Below are positions 20,357-30,241 of a stretch of 56,375 nt of DNA, in pieces. The DNA comes from Flammeovirgaceae bacterium. GTDB taxonomy: Bacteria > Bacteroidota > Bacteroidia > Cytophagales > Cyclobacteriaceae. The DNA is taken from NCBI GenBank assembly GCA_012032815.1, contig JAAUQD010000005.1, positions 1-56,375 of the forward strand. The letters run 5' to 3'. Within the stretch, counting starts at the first letter, position 1. The number at the start of each line of letters is the position of its first letter. Below the pieces are notes generated by a model that was given only the letters and a program-made list of their open reading frames with translations, made no database searches and was not told where the DNA came from. The translations under genes were made by a program, and so were the position numbers.

Positions 20357-21706
20357 CTATTTCAGTGAAGAGAAATCAAAGGATGTTTCCAGAAATTTCG
20401 TGGTAAACTTACCCGATCTGAAAATAGCATTATCCATGAGTTTCAGGTGGAAAGGAATGGTTGTTTTAATACCGTCAATTACAAATTCACTCAATGCTCT
20501 TTTCATTCTGGTAATGACTTCTTCCCGTGATTGACCGCTTACAATAAGTTTGGCAATCATGGAGTCATAATTGGGAGGGATCGTATACCCCGCGTACACA
20601 TGACTATCAACGCGCACTCCGTGCCCACCCGGCAAATGAAGATTAATTATTTTTCCAGGAGATGGACGGAAACCATTAGCAGGATCTTCTGCATTTATGC
20701 GACACTCCATCGAGAACAGATTTGGATAATAGTTTTTTCCGGAAATAGGTACCCCGGCTGCCACCTTAATTTGCTCCTTTATTAAATCATAATCCGTAAC
20801 TTCTTCAGTGATAGGATGCTCTACCTGGATTCTGGTATTCATTTCCATGAAATAGAAATCGCCATGCTTATCAACAAGAAACTCAATCGTGCCTGCCCCT
20901 TCATACTTAATTGCACTTGCACCCTTTATGGCGGCTGCACCCATTTTTTCTCGTAACTCCTGACTCACGATAGGTGAGGGAGTTTCTTCTACTAATTTTT
21001 GATGTCTGCGTTGAACGGAGCAGTCCCGTTCAGAAAGGTGACAAACTTTGCCATATTGATCACCGACAATTTGAATTTCAATGTGCCTGGGCTCTTCAAC
21101 AAATTTTTCAAGATATAACCCGTCATTGCCGAACGATGCCCCTGCTTCTCTTTTAGCATCATCCCAAGCTTTCTTAAATTCAGACTCATCATTAATGATT
21201 CTCATCCCCTTTCCACCACCACCGGCAGTTGCCTTTACAATTACGGGATACTTTATTTTTTTGGCCAGTTTGGCACCTTCTTCAATAGAGTCTATAAGAC
21301 CATCAGATCCCGGAATAGTGGGCACCCCCGCAGCTTTCATGGTTGCCTTTGCAGTGGCTTTATCGCCCATTGATTTGATCATATCCGGTGATGGGCCAAT
21401 AAACTTGATTCCGTATTCATGGCAAACGGCAGAAAACTCAGCGTTTTCAGATAAGAATCCATACCCCGGATGAATGGCATCTGCATTTGTAATTTCTGCT
21501 GCAGAGATTATTCTGGGAATATTCAGATACGATGATTTGCTGGGAGCATCGCCAATACATACTGCTTCATCTGCAAATCGTACATGAAGGCTTTCCCGGT
21601 CAGCGGTTGAATAAACAGCTACCGTTTTAATATCCATTTCTTTGCAAGTCCGGATTACACGAAGTGCAATTTCCCCACGATTTGCAATTAATATTTTTTT
21701 AAACAT
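20357..21706 (-). CDS. accC: Acetyl-CoA carboxylase, biotin carboxylase subunit
   Basis: The 449 residues match the family length. ATP-grasp features are visible: [11 protein letters not shown] near residue 160, [19 protein letters not shown] near 226, and [14 protein letters not shown] near 287. The N-terminal [20 protein letters not shown] is typical. It carboxylates biotin on AccB using ATP and bicarbonate, the first step of fatty-acid synthesis. It is the last gene of the run efp-accB-accC, 32 bases after accB, and ends at the terminator at 20319. Confidence 0.95.
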   Translation of the reverse strand: MFKKILIANRGEIALRVIRTCKEMDIKTVAVYSTADRESLHVRFADEAVCIGDAPSKSSYLNIPRIISAAEITNADAIHPGYGFLSENAEFSAVCHEYGIKFIGPSPDMIKSMGDKATAKATMKAAGVPTIPGSDGLIDSIEEGAKLAKKIKYPVIVKATAGGGGKGMRIINDESEFKKAWDDAKREAGASFGNDGLYLEKFVEEPRHIEIQIVGDQYGKVCHLSERDCSVQRRHQKLVEETPSPIVSQELREKMGAAAIKGASAIKYEGAGTIEFLVDKHGDFYFMEMNTRIQVEHPITEEVTDYDLIKEQIKVAAGVPISGKNYYPNLFSMECRINAEDPANGFRPSPGKIINLHLPGGHGVRVDSHVYAGYTIPPNYDSMIAKLIVSGQSREEVITRMKRALSEFVIDGIKTTIPFHLKLMDNAIFRSGKFTTKFLETSFDFSSLK

Positions 21707-21738
21707 AGAATTAGGCTCGAATATTTTTTTCTAAACGA

Positions 21739-22284
21739 TTAATCCGGGTCAATCTGAAATAGAATTTGATCATATTCTACCGGTGATGAATTTTCAACCA
21801 TGGCCTTAACCAGGGTACCAGAAACTTCTGATTCGATCTCGTTAAACAGTTTCATGGCTTCGATTATGCAAATGGTTTGACCTTTAGTGATTTTATCTCC
21901 TACTGAAACTAATGGAGGCGAATCCGGATTTGACGACCTATAGAACGTTCCTATCATGGGCGATTTGATATCGATTAACTTACTAGTCTGAGCTTGAGGT
22001 GTGGCTTCGGATTTTACAAGTGGCTGAGGGGCTGATGGAGAGGCAACTACCGGGTGAGTTGGCGGGGTCATGGCAACCGTGGTTGCAGGTGCAACATGAG
22101 ATTTAAAAACCTTTTGGTCGGGTTCTCGCTTTACATGTAATTTAAGCTCGCTGGTTTCAATATTAACTTCATTAAGACCCGAATTGGAAATGAAATCTAT
22201 CAGATCTCTGATTTCAGATGTTTTCATGTTAAGGTTATTTTTACTTGAATCTTTTGGAGTCTTATTTATTTTTCTAGTTGCCAT
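21739..22284 (-). CDS. accB: Acetyl-CoA carboxylase biotin carboxyl carrier protein
   Basis: The C-terminal biotinyl domain carries IIEAMKLFNEIESEVSGTL with the biotinylated lysine in EAMKL; before it is a Pro/Ala/Thr-rich hinge (TPPTHPVVASPSAPQP). The N-terminal helix (IRDLIDFISNSGLNEVNIET) is the usual AccB start. Three starts are possible: TTG 22293, ATG 22284 (MATRKINK) and ATG 22227 (MKTSEIRDL). The last matches the usual family start, but the 22284 ATG fits closely behind efp. About 160-182 residues. It carries CO2 from AccC to the transferase. Confidence 0.9.
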   Translation of the reverse strand: MATRKINKTPKDSSKNNLNMKTSEIRDLIDFISNSGLNEVNIETSELKLHVKREPDQKVFKSHVAPATTVAMTPPTHPVVASPSAPQPLVKSEATPQAQTSKLIDIKSPMIGTFYRSSNPDSPPLVSVGDKITKGQTICIIEAMKLFNEIESEVSGTLVKAMVENSSPVEYDQILFQIDPD

Positions 22285-22294
22285 TTCAATCAAT

Positions 22295-22858
22295 TTATTT
22301 TACACGCTCAATATAAGCACCCGTTGCTGTATCAACCTTAACGGTATCTCCGGTATTAATAAAAAGAGGAACACGAATTTCAGCTCCTGTTTCTATAGTA
22401 GCTGCTTTTAACGTACGGGTTGCTGTATCGCCCGCAATTCCAGGCTCGGTATACGTGATGTTCAGCTCTACATTAGCCGGAGGTTCAGCTGTGATGGGTT
22501 GGGTACCGTCTTCAAAGGCAATGATTAATGTTATGCCTTCTTTCAGGTATTGAACCGTATTACCCAGTAAGGTCTTGTCCAGATAAATTTGTTCAAACGT
22601 CTGGTTATCCATACACACCAGACTTTCGCCATCCTGATAAAGATATTGGTACTCTTTGGTTTCTACTCTCAATTGATCAACGGAATCTCCAGGGCGAAAT
22701 CTGTTTTCTGCAATTTTACCGGTTCTTACACTTCTCATCTTTACCTGATAAAAAGCTCTTAAGTTTCCAGGTGTACGGTGAAGAAGCTCTTCTATCCTCA
22801 TAATTTCTCCATTGTACCTGATAAAATTTCCTTTACTTAAATCTGAAACATTCGCCAT
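22295..22858 (-). CDS. efp: Translation elongation factor P
   Basis: The 187-residue three-domain EF-P starts KGNFIRYNGEIMRIEELLHR and ends AEIRVPLFINTGDTVKVDTA. The loop of domain I that in other bacteria holds the modified lysine (PGKGQ in E. coli) reads TPGNLRAF here. By alignment the tip residue is asparagine, so neither the beta-lysylation lysine nor a rhamnosylated arginine sits at that point. EF-P helps ribosomes through polyproline stretches. It precedes accB by two bases from its stop to the first possible accB start, so efp, accB and accC are an operon. Confidence 0.93.
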   Translation of the reverse strand: MANVSDLSKGNFIRYNGEIMRIEELLHRTPGNLRAFYQVKMRSVRTGKIAENRFRPGDSVDQLRVETKEYQYLYQDGESLVCMDNQTFEQIYLDKTLLGNTVQYLKEGITLIIAFEDGTQPITAEPPANVELNITYTEPGIAGDTATRTLKAATIETGAEIRVPLFINTGDTVKVDTATGAYIERVK

Positions 22859-22924
22859 AAAAAACTAACGCTTTAATTTACAAACCTATGATCAAAATCC
22901 AGTACACAAAATTACTAAGCGGTC

Positions 22925-23923
22925 TTATGATGCGTTGTATGCCCATTTTACATACACCGCACCCCAGGTAAAACCACCACCAAAAGCCGCAAAAATCAGA
23001 TTGTCTCCTTTTTTGAATTTCTTTTCAAAATCCCATAATAAGAGGGGAATAGTTCCTGCTGTAGTATTGCCATATCGCTCAATGTTCATTAATACTTTAT
23101 CATCACTTAAGCCCATACGGCTTGCTGTTGCATCGATTATTCTTTTATTGGCCTGATGGGGAAGCAGAAAAGCTACATCCTCAGAGCTGAGATTATTTTT
23201 CTCCATAATCTGAGCGGATACATCCGCCATATTGGTTACGGCAAATTTAAATACGGCCGATCCCTCCTGATACACGAAATGCTGTCTCTTGTCTACCGAA
23301 TCATGGCTGGCTGGTATCTTACTGCCGCCTGCTTTCATGTGGAGATAATTAACTCCTGATCCGTCAGATCGGAGGATGGTATCGATGATGCCAACCTCTT
23401 CGTGGGTAGGCTCAAGCATAACACAACCCGCACCATCCCCAAAAATTATACAGGTTGTACGGTCAGTGTAATCTACGATGGCCGACATTTTGTCTCCACC
23501 GACAACAATCACTTTCTTATACCTTCCGGATTCTATATGATTTGCACCTGCATTAAGAGCAAATAAGAAACCTGAGCATGCCGCAGAAACGTCATAACTA
23601 AAAGCGTTGGTTGCACCCACTTCCGTTGCAACTAGATTGGCAGTGGCGGGGAAAGTCATGTCTGGCGTTACCGTAGCGAAAATCAAAGCATCTATTTCCT
23701 TGGGGTCGGTTTTAGTTTTAGCCAGCATATTTTTCACCGCCTGAATTCCCATTACTGAAACCCCGGCATTTTCGCCTTTCAAGATTCTTCGCTCTTTGAT
23801 TCCGGTTCTTGTTGTTATCCACTCGTCATTCGTATCAACCATGGTCGCCAATTCATCATTGGTTAGTACATAGTCAGGTACATAGCCTCCAACACCTGTT
23901 ATTGCCGCTTTAAGCTTGGTCAT
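22925..23923 (-). CDS. fabH: Beta-ketoacyl-ACP synthase III
   Basis: This is a 332-residue condensing enzyme. The catalytic triad is visible: the cysteine in [13 protein letters not shown], the histidine in [13 protein letters not shown] and the asparagine in [12 protein letters not shown]. The [16 protein letters not shown]-terminal motif is typical of FabH. It joins acetyl-CoA to malonyl-ACP and starts each fatty acid. It lies in the rpmF-fabH-efp-accBC neighbourhood common in many bacteria, but a terminator-like hairpin at 23951-23983 separates it from rpmF. Confidence 0.95.
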   Translation of the reverse strand: MTKLKAAITGVGGYVPDYVLTNDELATMVDTNDEWITTRTGIKERRILKGENAGVSVMGIQAVKNMLAKTKTDPKEIDALIFATVTPDMTFPATANLVATEVGATNAFSYDVSAACSGFLFALNAGANHIESGRYKKVIVVGGDKMSAIVDYTDRTTCIIFGDGAGCVMLEPTHEEVGIIDTILRSDGSGVNYLHMKAGGSKIPASHDSVDKRQHFVYQEGSAVFKFAVTNMADVSAQIMEKNNLSSEDVAFLLPHQANKRIIDATASRMGLSDDKVLMNIERYGNTTAGTIPLLLWDFEKKFKKGDNLIFAAFGGGFTWGAVYVKWAYNAS

Positions 23924-23950
23924 GGTAATGGTTTGTCAATTTTTAATAAT

Positions 23951-23983
23951 TAAAAAAGCCCGATAAGTTAGTAACCGGGCTAT
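23951..23983 (-). terminator. Terminator downstream of rpmF
   Basis: On the minus strand AGCCCG (81-76 side) pairs with CGGGCT around a 13-base loop and is followed by TTTTTTAATTATT. It is placed between rpmF and fabH, which suggests that fabH transcription can be uncoupled from rpmF. Confidence 0.65.
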
Positions 23984-24067
23984 GAAAGAGTTCACCAAAA
24001 CATCATGAATAAACATCAATGAATTGATAGAAACAAGATTCCGTAAAATTTTACAATCCATGCAGGA

Positions 24068-24256
24068 CTAAGCCGCTTCCGACTCCATTACTACATTTCC
24101 TTTGTAGTAAAGCTTGCCCTCATGCCAGAAAGCACGATGTGGCAAATGGTTTTCACCGGTAGTAGGGCACGTAACAAATTGTCTTGCTTCCGCTTTGTAA
24201 TGTGTTCTTCTTTTATCTCGTCTGGTTCTGGATAATTTTCGTTTGGGATGTGGCAT
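24068..24256 (-). CDS. rpmF: 50S ribosomal protein L32
   Basis: The 62 residues begin [20 protein letters not shown] and continue as a short basic zinc-ribbon-like protein ([18 protein letters not shown]). Only one cysteine is visible, so the four-cysteine zinc form of L32 is not present here. It follows DUF177 by ten bases, the standard pairing. Confidence 0.95.
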   Translation of the reverse strand: MPHPKRKLSRTRRDKRRTHYKAEARQFVTCPTTGENHLPHRAFWHEGKLYYKGNVVMESEAA

Positions 24257-24266
24257 AACTAATAAT

Positions 24267-24770
24267 TTATTTTAGGTTCTTTAATTTTTCCCATCGTGGG
24301 TCTATAGTCTTTTTCTCTCCTTCCGGAGTAGATTGATAGATAACTCTATTATTCTCTCCGTCTTCTTCATACCGGGGATGCAGTCGTTTTATTGGAATAT
24401 TCAATCCAATAAATTCGTACATGTATTGCCCCAGGTCAATGTATTGGCGTTTGTGATTGATGACAACAACTTCTTCATCGACTTCCATATCTTCCTCCCC
24501 GAATTTGAAAAGTATTCGCTTGTCCAGTTTTAGTGGGAACATGAATAAGTCAAGGCTCCGGTCACAAACAAGTTCGACTTCACCTTTAATCACAAAATTT
24601 ACTTCAATAAACGTCTCGTGCTTTTCCAGCACAACATCCACATTCAGATCTCCTTTTGAGACAATGCTATCTCCATACTTTTCAAAAAACTCATTGTTGA
24701 TTTTATAATCAAAACGATGAGCTTTATTACTCAGCCCGGCAATATTCACTCTAAATGCATTCTCCGCCAT
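24267..24770 (-). CDS. DUF177 / YceD-family ribosome-biogenesis protein
   Basis: This 167-residue protein has the DUF177 pattern: [20 protein letters not shown] at the start, [19 protein letters not shown] in the middle and a tail containing [10 protein letters not shown]. In other bacteria YceD is linked to 23S rRNA accumulation. It precedes rpmF as in most genomes, so it probably shares its transcript. Confidence 0.88.
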   Translation of the reverse strand: MAENAFRVNIAGLSNKAHRFDYKINNEFFEKYGDSIVSKGDLNVDVVLEKHETFIEVNFVIKGEVELVCDRSLDLFMFPLKLDKRILFKFGEEDMEVDEEVVVINHKRQYIDLGQYMYEFIGLNIPIKRLHPRYEEDGENNRVIYQSTPEGEKKTIDPRWEKLKNLK

Positions 24771-24869
24771 GGGTCTGAAAATGAGCGGGCAAATTTATCA
24801 GCTTTTGATGGAATTTCCTGAAAAAGGACAGTTTTTTCCTTGTCTTATTTGGGATATTGAGATGGATAC

Positions 24870-25254
24870 TTACGCGTATTCGGCAAAAACCCTTGATTTC
24901 AGAGTTTCTATGCCTTTTTCGTGATTGGAGACCAGAAAGTCAACCACATTTTTATTAAAACCCAGCTTAATGGCAATGTTCTGACAGAAACGAATCTCAC
25001 TATCGAATACTTTTTTATCAGCCAACAGGAGATCAATACAAGAAATCAGGTATTCAAATTTTTTTGACGTAGTTAGGGCGCCAAGCGAACTAATGGGTTG
25101 TGGGTTTCGAATAAGTGAAAACACGGATTCTTCCGGGAAATTGCGGTCACGGGCAATCTTGAAAATCATTTCACGCTCTTCTTTAGCAAAATGCTTGTCA
25201 ACTTGCGCAAGCTGAATGAGAATGTTTAATTGACTTTTTTGTGACGATGTCCAT
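24870..25254 (-). CDS. TerB-like small helical protein, one frame break
   Basis: The second part reads MIFKIARDRNFPEESVFSLI ... CIDLLLADKKVFDSEIRFCQ, a helical pattern like the TerB (tellurite/DUF533-like) fold with paired acidic turns (ADKKVFDSE). Upstream, if the A6 run (plus strand T 25235-25240) is one base shorter, the frame extends to ATG 25254 as MDIVTKSQLNILIQLAQVDK and HFAKEERE, giving about 128 residues. TerB family is my best match; no function is known. It lies between pdxA and DUF177 on the same strand. Confidence 0.65.
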
Positions 25255-25342
25255 AACCTTTACATTAGGCATCAAGTAAATTAACTTTTGGGTGAATGAA
25301 AATCCGAAAGGGTTAAACCGTATTTTGGGTTGCCAGAGGTTC

Positions 25343-26367
25343 TTATTTCTCTACCAACCGCTGTCTCTGCTGACTAAAAATATCAGAAGCAAGGTAAATA
25401 GCTGAGCGTAACGAGCCCTCATCGGCAACATTTTTACCAGCTATTGCATAGGCAGTTCCATGATCGGGTGATGTTCGGATAATTGGCAAACCCGCGGTGT
25501 AGTTAACCCCGCTATCAAAGGCTAGGGTCTTAAAAGGAATAAGCCCCTGATCGTGATACATCGCTAAAATTCCATCAAACTTTGCATATTGGCCGGAAGC
25601 AAAAAATCCATCAGCCGGATACGGGCCAGCTATTAGTTTGCCCTTGTTCTTTAATTCATGAATAACAGGCGTGATCACCTCTTGCTCTTCTTTTCCCAGT
25701 AATCCACCATCTCCCCCATGGGGTTAAGTCCAAGAATTGCAATTTTTGGTTTTGAAATTCCAAAGTCCTTCTTTAATGTCAATTCTAAAATCCGGGCTTT
25801 TAATTCTACACGCTCGGGTGTAATATGTTGGCAAATATCCTTTAATGGTACATGCTCTGTAACAAGCCCAACTTTCAGAGAGGGACTTACCATCAACATC
25901 AGGCACTCGGTTGCGTTAAACTCTTTAGTCAGGTATTCCGTGTGTCCGCGGTATGGAAATTCTGCAGAATGTATCATGTTCTTATCAATGGGTGCGGTGA
26001 CCATCGCATCAATTATACCTGCCTTGGCATCCTCAACACATTTTTTTAGGCTAACTAGTGCAGCTTCAGCTGTTTCTTTAGATGCCCTGCCCGGATTGAC
26101 TTCAATCACATGCTCCCAGCAGTTAACGATATTGACGGTCTTTTGATAGAACTGCCCGGGATTTTTCACCTGACTATAACTAAAGTCCTCAATGTTGAGA
26201 TGCTTCTTATAGAAGCTAATAACCTTGGCGTTGCCATAGATAATGGGTGTGATTGAACTCAGGATCCGATTGTCCTGAAGTGCTTTGATGATAACCTCGG
26301 GGCCGATTCCATTTATATCGCCCATGGTTATTCCTATACGTGGCTTCTCTTGATTCCCCTGATTCAT
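25343..26367 (-). CDS. pdxA: 4-hydroxythreonine-4-phosphate dehydrogenase, one frame break
   Basis: Start at ATG 26367 (MNQGNQEKPRIGITMGDING); a longer start at 26460 would only add a non-homologous leader. The family signatures are KPRIGITMGDINGIGPEVII, VTAPIDKNMI, and YRGHTEYLTKEF. The frame breaks at the G4 run 25720-25723 (plus strand). With five the text reads LNPHGGDGGLLGKEEQEVIT, a strongly conserved stretch, then ILAMYHDQGLIPFKTL and SPDHGTAYAIAG to 25343. The total is about 341 residues. It makes a precursor of pyridoxal phosphate. The active-site histidines (H in GHTEY and NPHGG) are intact after repair. Confidence 0.9.
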
Positions 26368-26458
26368 CTTTATTTTCTTGTCGAAGTTGCAAATTAGTAG
26401 AAAAGAAATAATTTCAGCTACATGAACCTCGTTACTGACCACGTTTCTACATTTGCTC

Positions 26459-27225
26459 ATGATTCGTCCAAAAAAATACTTAGGTCAGCATTTTTTACAG
26501 GACCAGAATATTGCTAAAAAAATTGTTGGCGCTCTTGAGTTATCTGAAGACAGAGAAACAGTAATTGAAGTTGGACCCGGTACCGGAGTTCTCACCCAAT
26601 ATCTTGTTGAAAACCCTTGTGTTAATTTGACTGTTGTTGAGATTGATGAGGAATCCATTATTTACTTGAATAAATCGTTTAAGAATCTGAAAATTGTTTC
26701 CGGAGATTTTCTTGAAATTGATTTGGATGATTTAATTCCTCATCGTGGAATTGTCATAGGAAATTTTCCATACAATATTTCATCTCAAATTTTTTTTAAA
26801 ATCCTGGAATCGAAGAACAAGGTTTTCCGGCTGGTGGGGATGCTTCAAAAGGAAGTGGCACAACGGATTGCTTCTGGACCGGGCAATAAAACCTATGGTA
26901 TTTTAAGCGTTCTGCTTCAGGCGTATTATGATATAGAGCTATTGTTCAGCGTTCCTCCTGGCGTCTTTTTCCACCCCCTAAGGTACACTCAGCTGTAATC
27001 CGGCTAAAAAGAAATTCAAGGGAAAAATTGGAAGTTGATGAGGCTTTATTCAAACGAGTAGTTAAGCAGTCTTTTCAAAACAGGCGGAAGATGTTGCGCA
27101 ACGCATTGAAACCTTTAAGTCTGACTACAGAAATTTTGGCTCAGAAAATTATGGAAAAGCGAGCTGAGCAACTTTCGGTCAATGATTTTATTGAGCTTAC
27201 CCGCCAAATTGAAAACAGCAAGTAA
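26459..27225 (+). CDS. rsmA: 16S rRNA dimethyladenosine transferase (KsgA/RsmA), one frame break
   Basis: Start ATG 26459 (MIRPKKYLGQHFLQDQNIAK). The SAM-binding motif VIEVGPGTGVLTQYL and motif IV IGNFPYNISSQI are both visible. The frame breaks at the T5 run 26966-26970. With six T the text is FSVPPGVFFPPPKVHSAVIR, a standard end of the catalytic domain, and then RVVKQSFQNRRKMLRNALK to 27225. About 256 residues. It dimethylates two adenines near the 3' end of 16S rRNA. It is divergent from pdxA with 91 bases between starts. Confidence 0.92.
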
Positions 27226-27310
27226 CGGACGTTTTGTTGCTGTTAGCCATTTACTTTAGCCATCAAAGCAGACAGATGTAAGAAACGATGTCATTTTTAC
27301 CGAAAGCGAG

Positions 27311-28177
27311 ATGGGTAATCGATTAGATTTGAGCGCAATGTTTAAAAAGTTAGCTGATACTATCCGGGATAAATTCCATGAAATTGTTGAACGACCACTG
27401 TTGACAACTTCTTTGGTGCTCATAATGGTATCTGTTTTAGTGATCTCATTGTCATTGCGCTATTACATTACTGATTTTGATTCGTTTTGGGGTCAAATTC
27501 TGGCGGAGGCACATGGGATGATTTTTGATGTGGCTGTTATTGGTATATTATTGTTTTGGTTAAATCAAAGTGGAGAGACGCGTCAGCGCATTCGAATGTA
27601 CAAGGACGAGATTGATGACTTTCGATTGTGGGAATCCGATGAAGCTGCTTTTCGAACAGTTGGAAACATAAAGCGCCTGAACCGTCATAAGATTTACGAA
27701 ATCAATTTGGTGAATTGCTATCTGGCCCGGGCTAATCTCAATTATGTAAACCTTAAAGGCTCTAACCTCAACTCTGCAAACATTACCAATTCATCATTGA
27801 TTGAAACAAATCTTGAAAACAGCAGATTGAATCAAACCAGCCTGGAAAATTCGAATTTAAATCAGGCTAACTTAAGTGGTGCTTATGCAAGCGGGGCAAA
27901 TTTTCGTGATGCTTTTCTGATCAAGTCGCTATTCAAGGGTGCATTTTTGATCAAGACAAATTTTACTAATGCATTTTTGATGGAAGCAGATTTAAGGAAC
28001 AGTTATTTAATGGGTGCTGATTTTACCAATGCCAGTCTTTATAAAGCCGATTTACGTGGTGCCAAAGGCTTAACCATTGAACAATTGATGCTCGCAAAGA
28101 CGCTTTATCTTGCGAAGTTTGATGATTCGCTTCAAGCAGAGGTTCAGCAAATTCTTCCTGAATTGGTGGATGCTTGA
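27311..28177 (+). CDS. Membrane pentapeptide-repeat protein
   Basis: The 288-residue protein has two N-terminal membrane segments (LLTTSLVLIMVSVLVISLSL and MIFDVAVIGILLFWL), then a helix (ETRQRIRMYKDEIDDFRLW). It ends in a long pentapeptide-repeat block from about residue 135 to 270 (ANLNYVNLKGSNLNSANITN ... ADFTNASLYKADLRGAKG). Pentapeptide blocks form a right-handed square beta helix. In other bacteria such proteins appear in several roles, including gyrase protection, but the membrane anchor here does not suggest that. Function unknown. It has its own short leader and no obvious operon partner. Confidence 0.75.
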   Translation: MGNRLDLSAMFKKLADTIRDKFHEIVERPLLTTSLVLIMVSVLVISLSLRYYITDFDSFWGQILAEAHGMIFDVAVIGILLFWLNQSGETRQRIRMYKDEIDDFRLWESDEAAFRTVGNIKRLNRHKIYEINLVNCYLARANLNYVNLKGSNLNSANITNSSLIETNLENSRLNQTSLENSNLNQANLSGAYASGANFRDAFLIKSLFKGAFLIKTNFTNAFLMEADLRNSYLMGADFTNASLYKADLRGAKGLTIEQLMLAKTLYLAKFDDSLQAEVQQILPELVDA

Positions 28178-28179
28178 TT

Positions 28180-28210
28180 TTGATCGGAGTAATAAATTCC
28201 GTTATTTTTG
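28180..28210 (+). promoter_or_regulatory. Bacteroidota-type promoter for greA (TTG - 20 - TATTTTTG)
   Basis: A TTG at 28180-28182 is followed after 20 bases by TATTTTTG at 28203-28210, matching the -33 TTG and -7 TAnnTTTG consensus of the group. It lies about 50 bases upstream of greA, just after the pentapeptide gene. Confidence 0.55.
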
Positions 28211-28220
28211 TCACATGATT

Positions 28221-28254
28221 TTAACGGTTTCAATGAGGCCGTTTTTTATTTTTA
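28221..28254 (+). terminator. Weak hairpin with T tract just before greA
   Basis: AACGG (28223-28227) and CCGTT (28239-28243) form a short stem with an 11-base loop, and are followed by a T-rich tract. Because it lies downstream of the putative greA promoter it could be a leader attenuator or merely the terminator of the pentapeptide gene. The stem has only five pairs. Confidence 0.3.
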
Positions 28255-28260
28255 GTAGAG

Positions 28261-28737
28261 ATGAGCAAGAAAATTTCATATTATACCAAGGATGGATTAG
28301 AGAAACTCAAAAAAGAATTGAGTGATTTAAAAGGTAAGGGGCGATCTAGTATTGCCAAACAAATTGCCGAGGCCCGTGACAAGGGTGACCTAAGCGAAAA
28401 TGCAGAGTATGACGCTGCAAAAGATGCCCAGGGTTTATTGGAAGCTAAAATAGCTCAGCTGGAAGATTTAATGAGTAGCGCCCGCTTGGTAGATGAAAGC
28501 AAAATCGACACATCTGCTGTCTCCATCCTCTCAAAAGTTACCATCAAAAACAAGAAGAATGGAGCAACAGTTACCTATCAGCTGGTATCAGAAGAGGAAG
28601 CGGATTTAAAAGAAATGAAAATTTCTACTGATTCTCCGATTGGTAAAGGTTTGCTGGGAAAGAAGAAAGGGGATGTGGCTAAAATTAAAACTCCCGCTGG
28701 CGAAATGGAATTCGAAATAATGAAAATCGCCATTTAA
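28261..28737 (+). CDS. greA: Transcription elongation factor GreA
   Basis: The 158-residue protein starts with the coiled-coil domain (YYTKDGLEKLKKELSDLKGK), has the acidic tip region GDLSENAEYDAAKDAQGLLE, and ends in the FKBP-like domain (SPIGKGLLGKKKGDVAKIKT). It rescues backtracked RNA polymerase by stimulating transcript cleavage. The gene is intact. The HIT gene follows four bases later, and the aldolase-like gene five bases after that. Confidence 0.95.
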   Translation: MSKKISYYTKDGLEKLKKELSDLKGKGRSSIAKQIAEARDKGDLSENAEYDAAKDAQGLLEAKIAQLEDLMSSARLVDESKIDTSAVSILSKVTIKNKKNGATVTYQLVSEEEADLKEMKISTDSPIGKGLLGKKKGDVAKIKTPAGEMEFEIMKIAI

Positions 28738-28740
28738 GTA

Positions 28741-29133
28741 ATGGCATCAATATTTACGCGGATAATTAATCGCGAGATACCCGGTTACATCGTTGCTGAG
28801 GATGAACAGTTCATTGCGTTTTTAGATATTATGCCACTGGTAATGGGGCATACCCTTGTCGTTCCTAAAAAGGAAGTAGATTATATTTTTGACCTTGACG
28901 ATGCTACCCTCTCCGCAATGCAATTGTTTTCAAAGAAGGTAGCCATTGCCTTGAAGAAGTCCGTCACGTGTAAACGAATTGGCGTAGCAGTGATTGGTCT
29001 GGAGGTGCCTCACACACACGTACACTTAGTGCCGATGAACTCGATGGGAGATATTAATTTTACAAAACCCAAACTTTCTCCGGGCAAAGAGGAGCTGGCG
29101 GCTATGGCTCAAAAAATTAAAGATTCCTTTTAA
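28741..29133 (+). CDS. HIT-family protein
   Basis: The 130-residue protein begins MASIFTRIINREIPGYIVAE and carries the histidine-triad motif in GLEVPHTHVHLVPM near residue 88-100, where the middle histidine is the nucleophile for nucleotide phosphoramide or dinucleotide hydrolysis. It fits Hint-like enzymes. It lies directly after greA and probably in the same transcript. Confidence 0.92.
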   Translation: MASIFTRIINREIPGYIVAEDEQFIAFLDIMPLVMGHTLVVPKKEVDYIFDLDDATLSAMQLFSKKVAIALKKSVTCKRIGVAVIGLEVPHTHVHLVPMNSMGDINFTKPKLSPGKEELAAMAQKIKDSF

Positions 29134-29138
29134 CACAC

Positions 29139-30241
29139 ATGATCAGAATTTTGAGGCCGACACTTTTGATCGATGAAGAAAAGTGCAGGCAAAAGATCAG
29201 GTTGATGGCTTCGAAGGCTGCTGTACAAGGAATTACCTTTCGCCCGCATTTTAAAACTCACCAATCTATCGAAATAGGGCAGTGGTTTAGAGAGGAAGGT
29301 GTCCGATCAATCACTGTTTCGTCAATTAAAATGGCTGAATTTTTGCAGCTGACGGTTGGGATGACATCACGGTAGCATTTCCACTTAACCCTCTGGAAGT
29401 TTCAAACATCAATGAACTCGCATCTTCAATAACGCTGAACCTCTGTGTCGTTAATAGCGAATCTATGAGATTGTTACAATCAAAAATAAAATCGTTCATC
29501 AATGTATTTATTGAGATTGATAATGGGTACCATCGTACAGGTGTTCGGCCTGACCAAGACAGCCTTATTCATGGCATACTTGCCGTAATAAAGGAATCAA
29601 ACTTTGTGACATTTGCGGGGTTTCTGTCACATGCAGGTCACGCCTATAAGGCTCGGTCTACATCGGAGATTTTAAATGTTCATGACACAACAAAGCGGTT
29701 GATGGTCGAATTAGGAAATCGTTATAGGCATGAGTTTCCAAACCTGAAACTTAGTATTGGTGATACACCCACGTGCAGTGTTGCCAATGATTTTGATGGG
29801 GTGGATGAAATTCGCCCAGGTAATTTTATTTTCTATGACTTAACACAAAAAGAGATTGGGTCCTGTGAGTTATCGGATGTTTCAGTTTGTATGGCTTGCC
29901 CAATTGTTGCGGTATATCCGGAACGAGGTGAGATGATTATCCATGGTGGTGCCGTCCATTTTTCTAAAGACAGCCTGACTACTATGGGGAAAACTGTTTT
30001 ATTTGGTCAGGCTGTTCAACTGACAACCAACGGGTGGAACAGGCCATTAGAGAATGTTTATCTCAAATCTCTTTCGCAGGAACATGGGATTCTTCATTGT
30101 CCTGATGAAATGATTGCACACTTTAAAGTTGGTGACATTATCGGAGTGATTCCTGTGCATTCCTGCCTGACTGCCGATTCCATGGGATGCTATCAACGGT
30201 TAACTGGAGAAAAAATTGACATGATGAAAAAAGGTTCTTAA
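29139..30241 (+). CDS. D-threonine-aldolase / DSD1-like PLP enzyme, one frame break
   Basis: The alanine-racemase-type barrel has its PLP lysine in FRPHFKTHQSIEIGQWFREE. The frame breaks at the T5 run 29340-29344. With six T the text reads MAEFFAADGWDDITVAFPLN, then VFIEIDNGYHRTGVRPDQDS, FAGFLSHAGHAY and the C-terminal D-serine-dehydratase-like metal domain (GIIGVIPVHSCLTADSMGCY, with a histidine and a cysteine as metal ligands). About 368 residues after repair. Such enzymes cleave or dehydrate D-hydroxy amino acids. The exact substrate is not clear. Confidence 0.85.
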
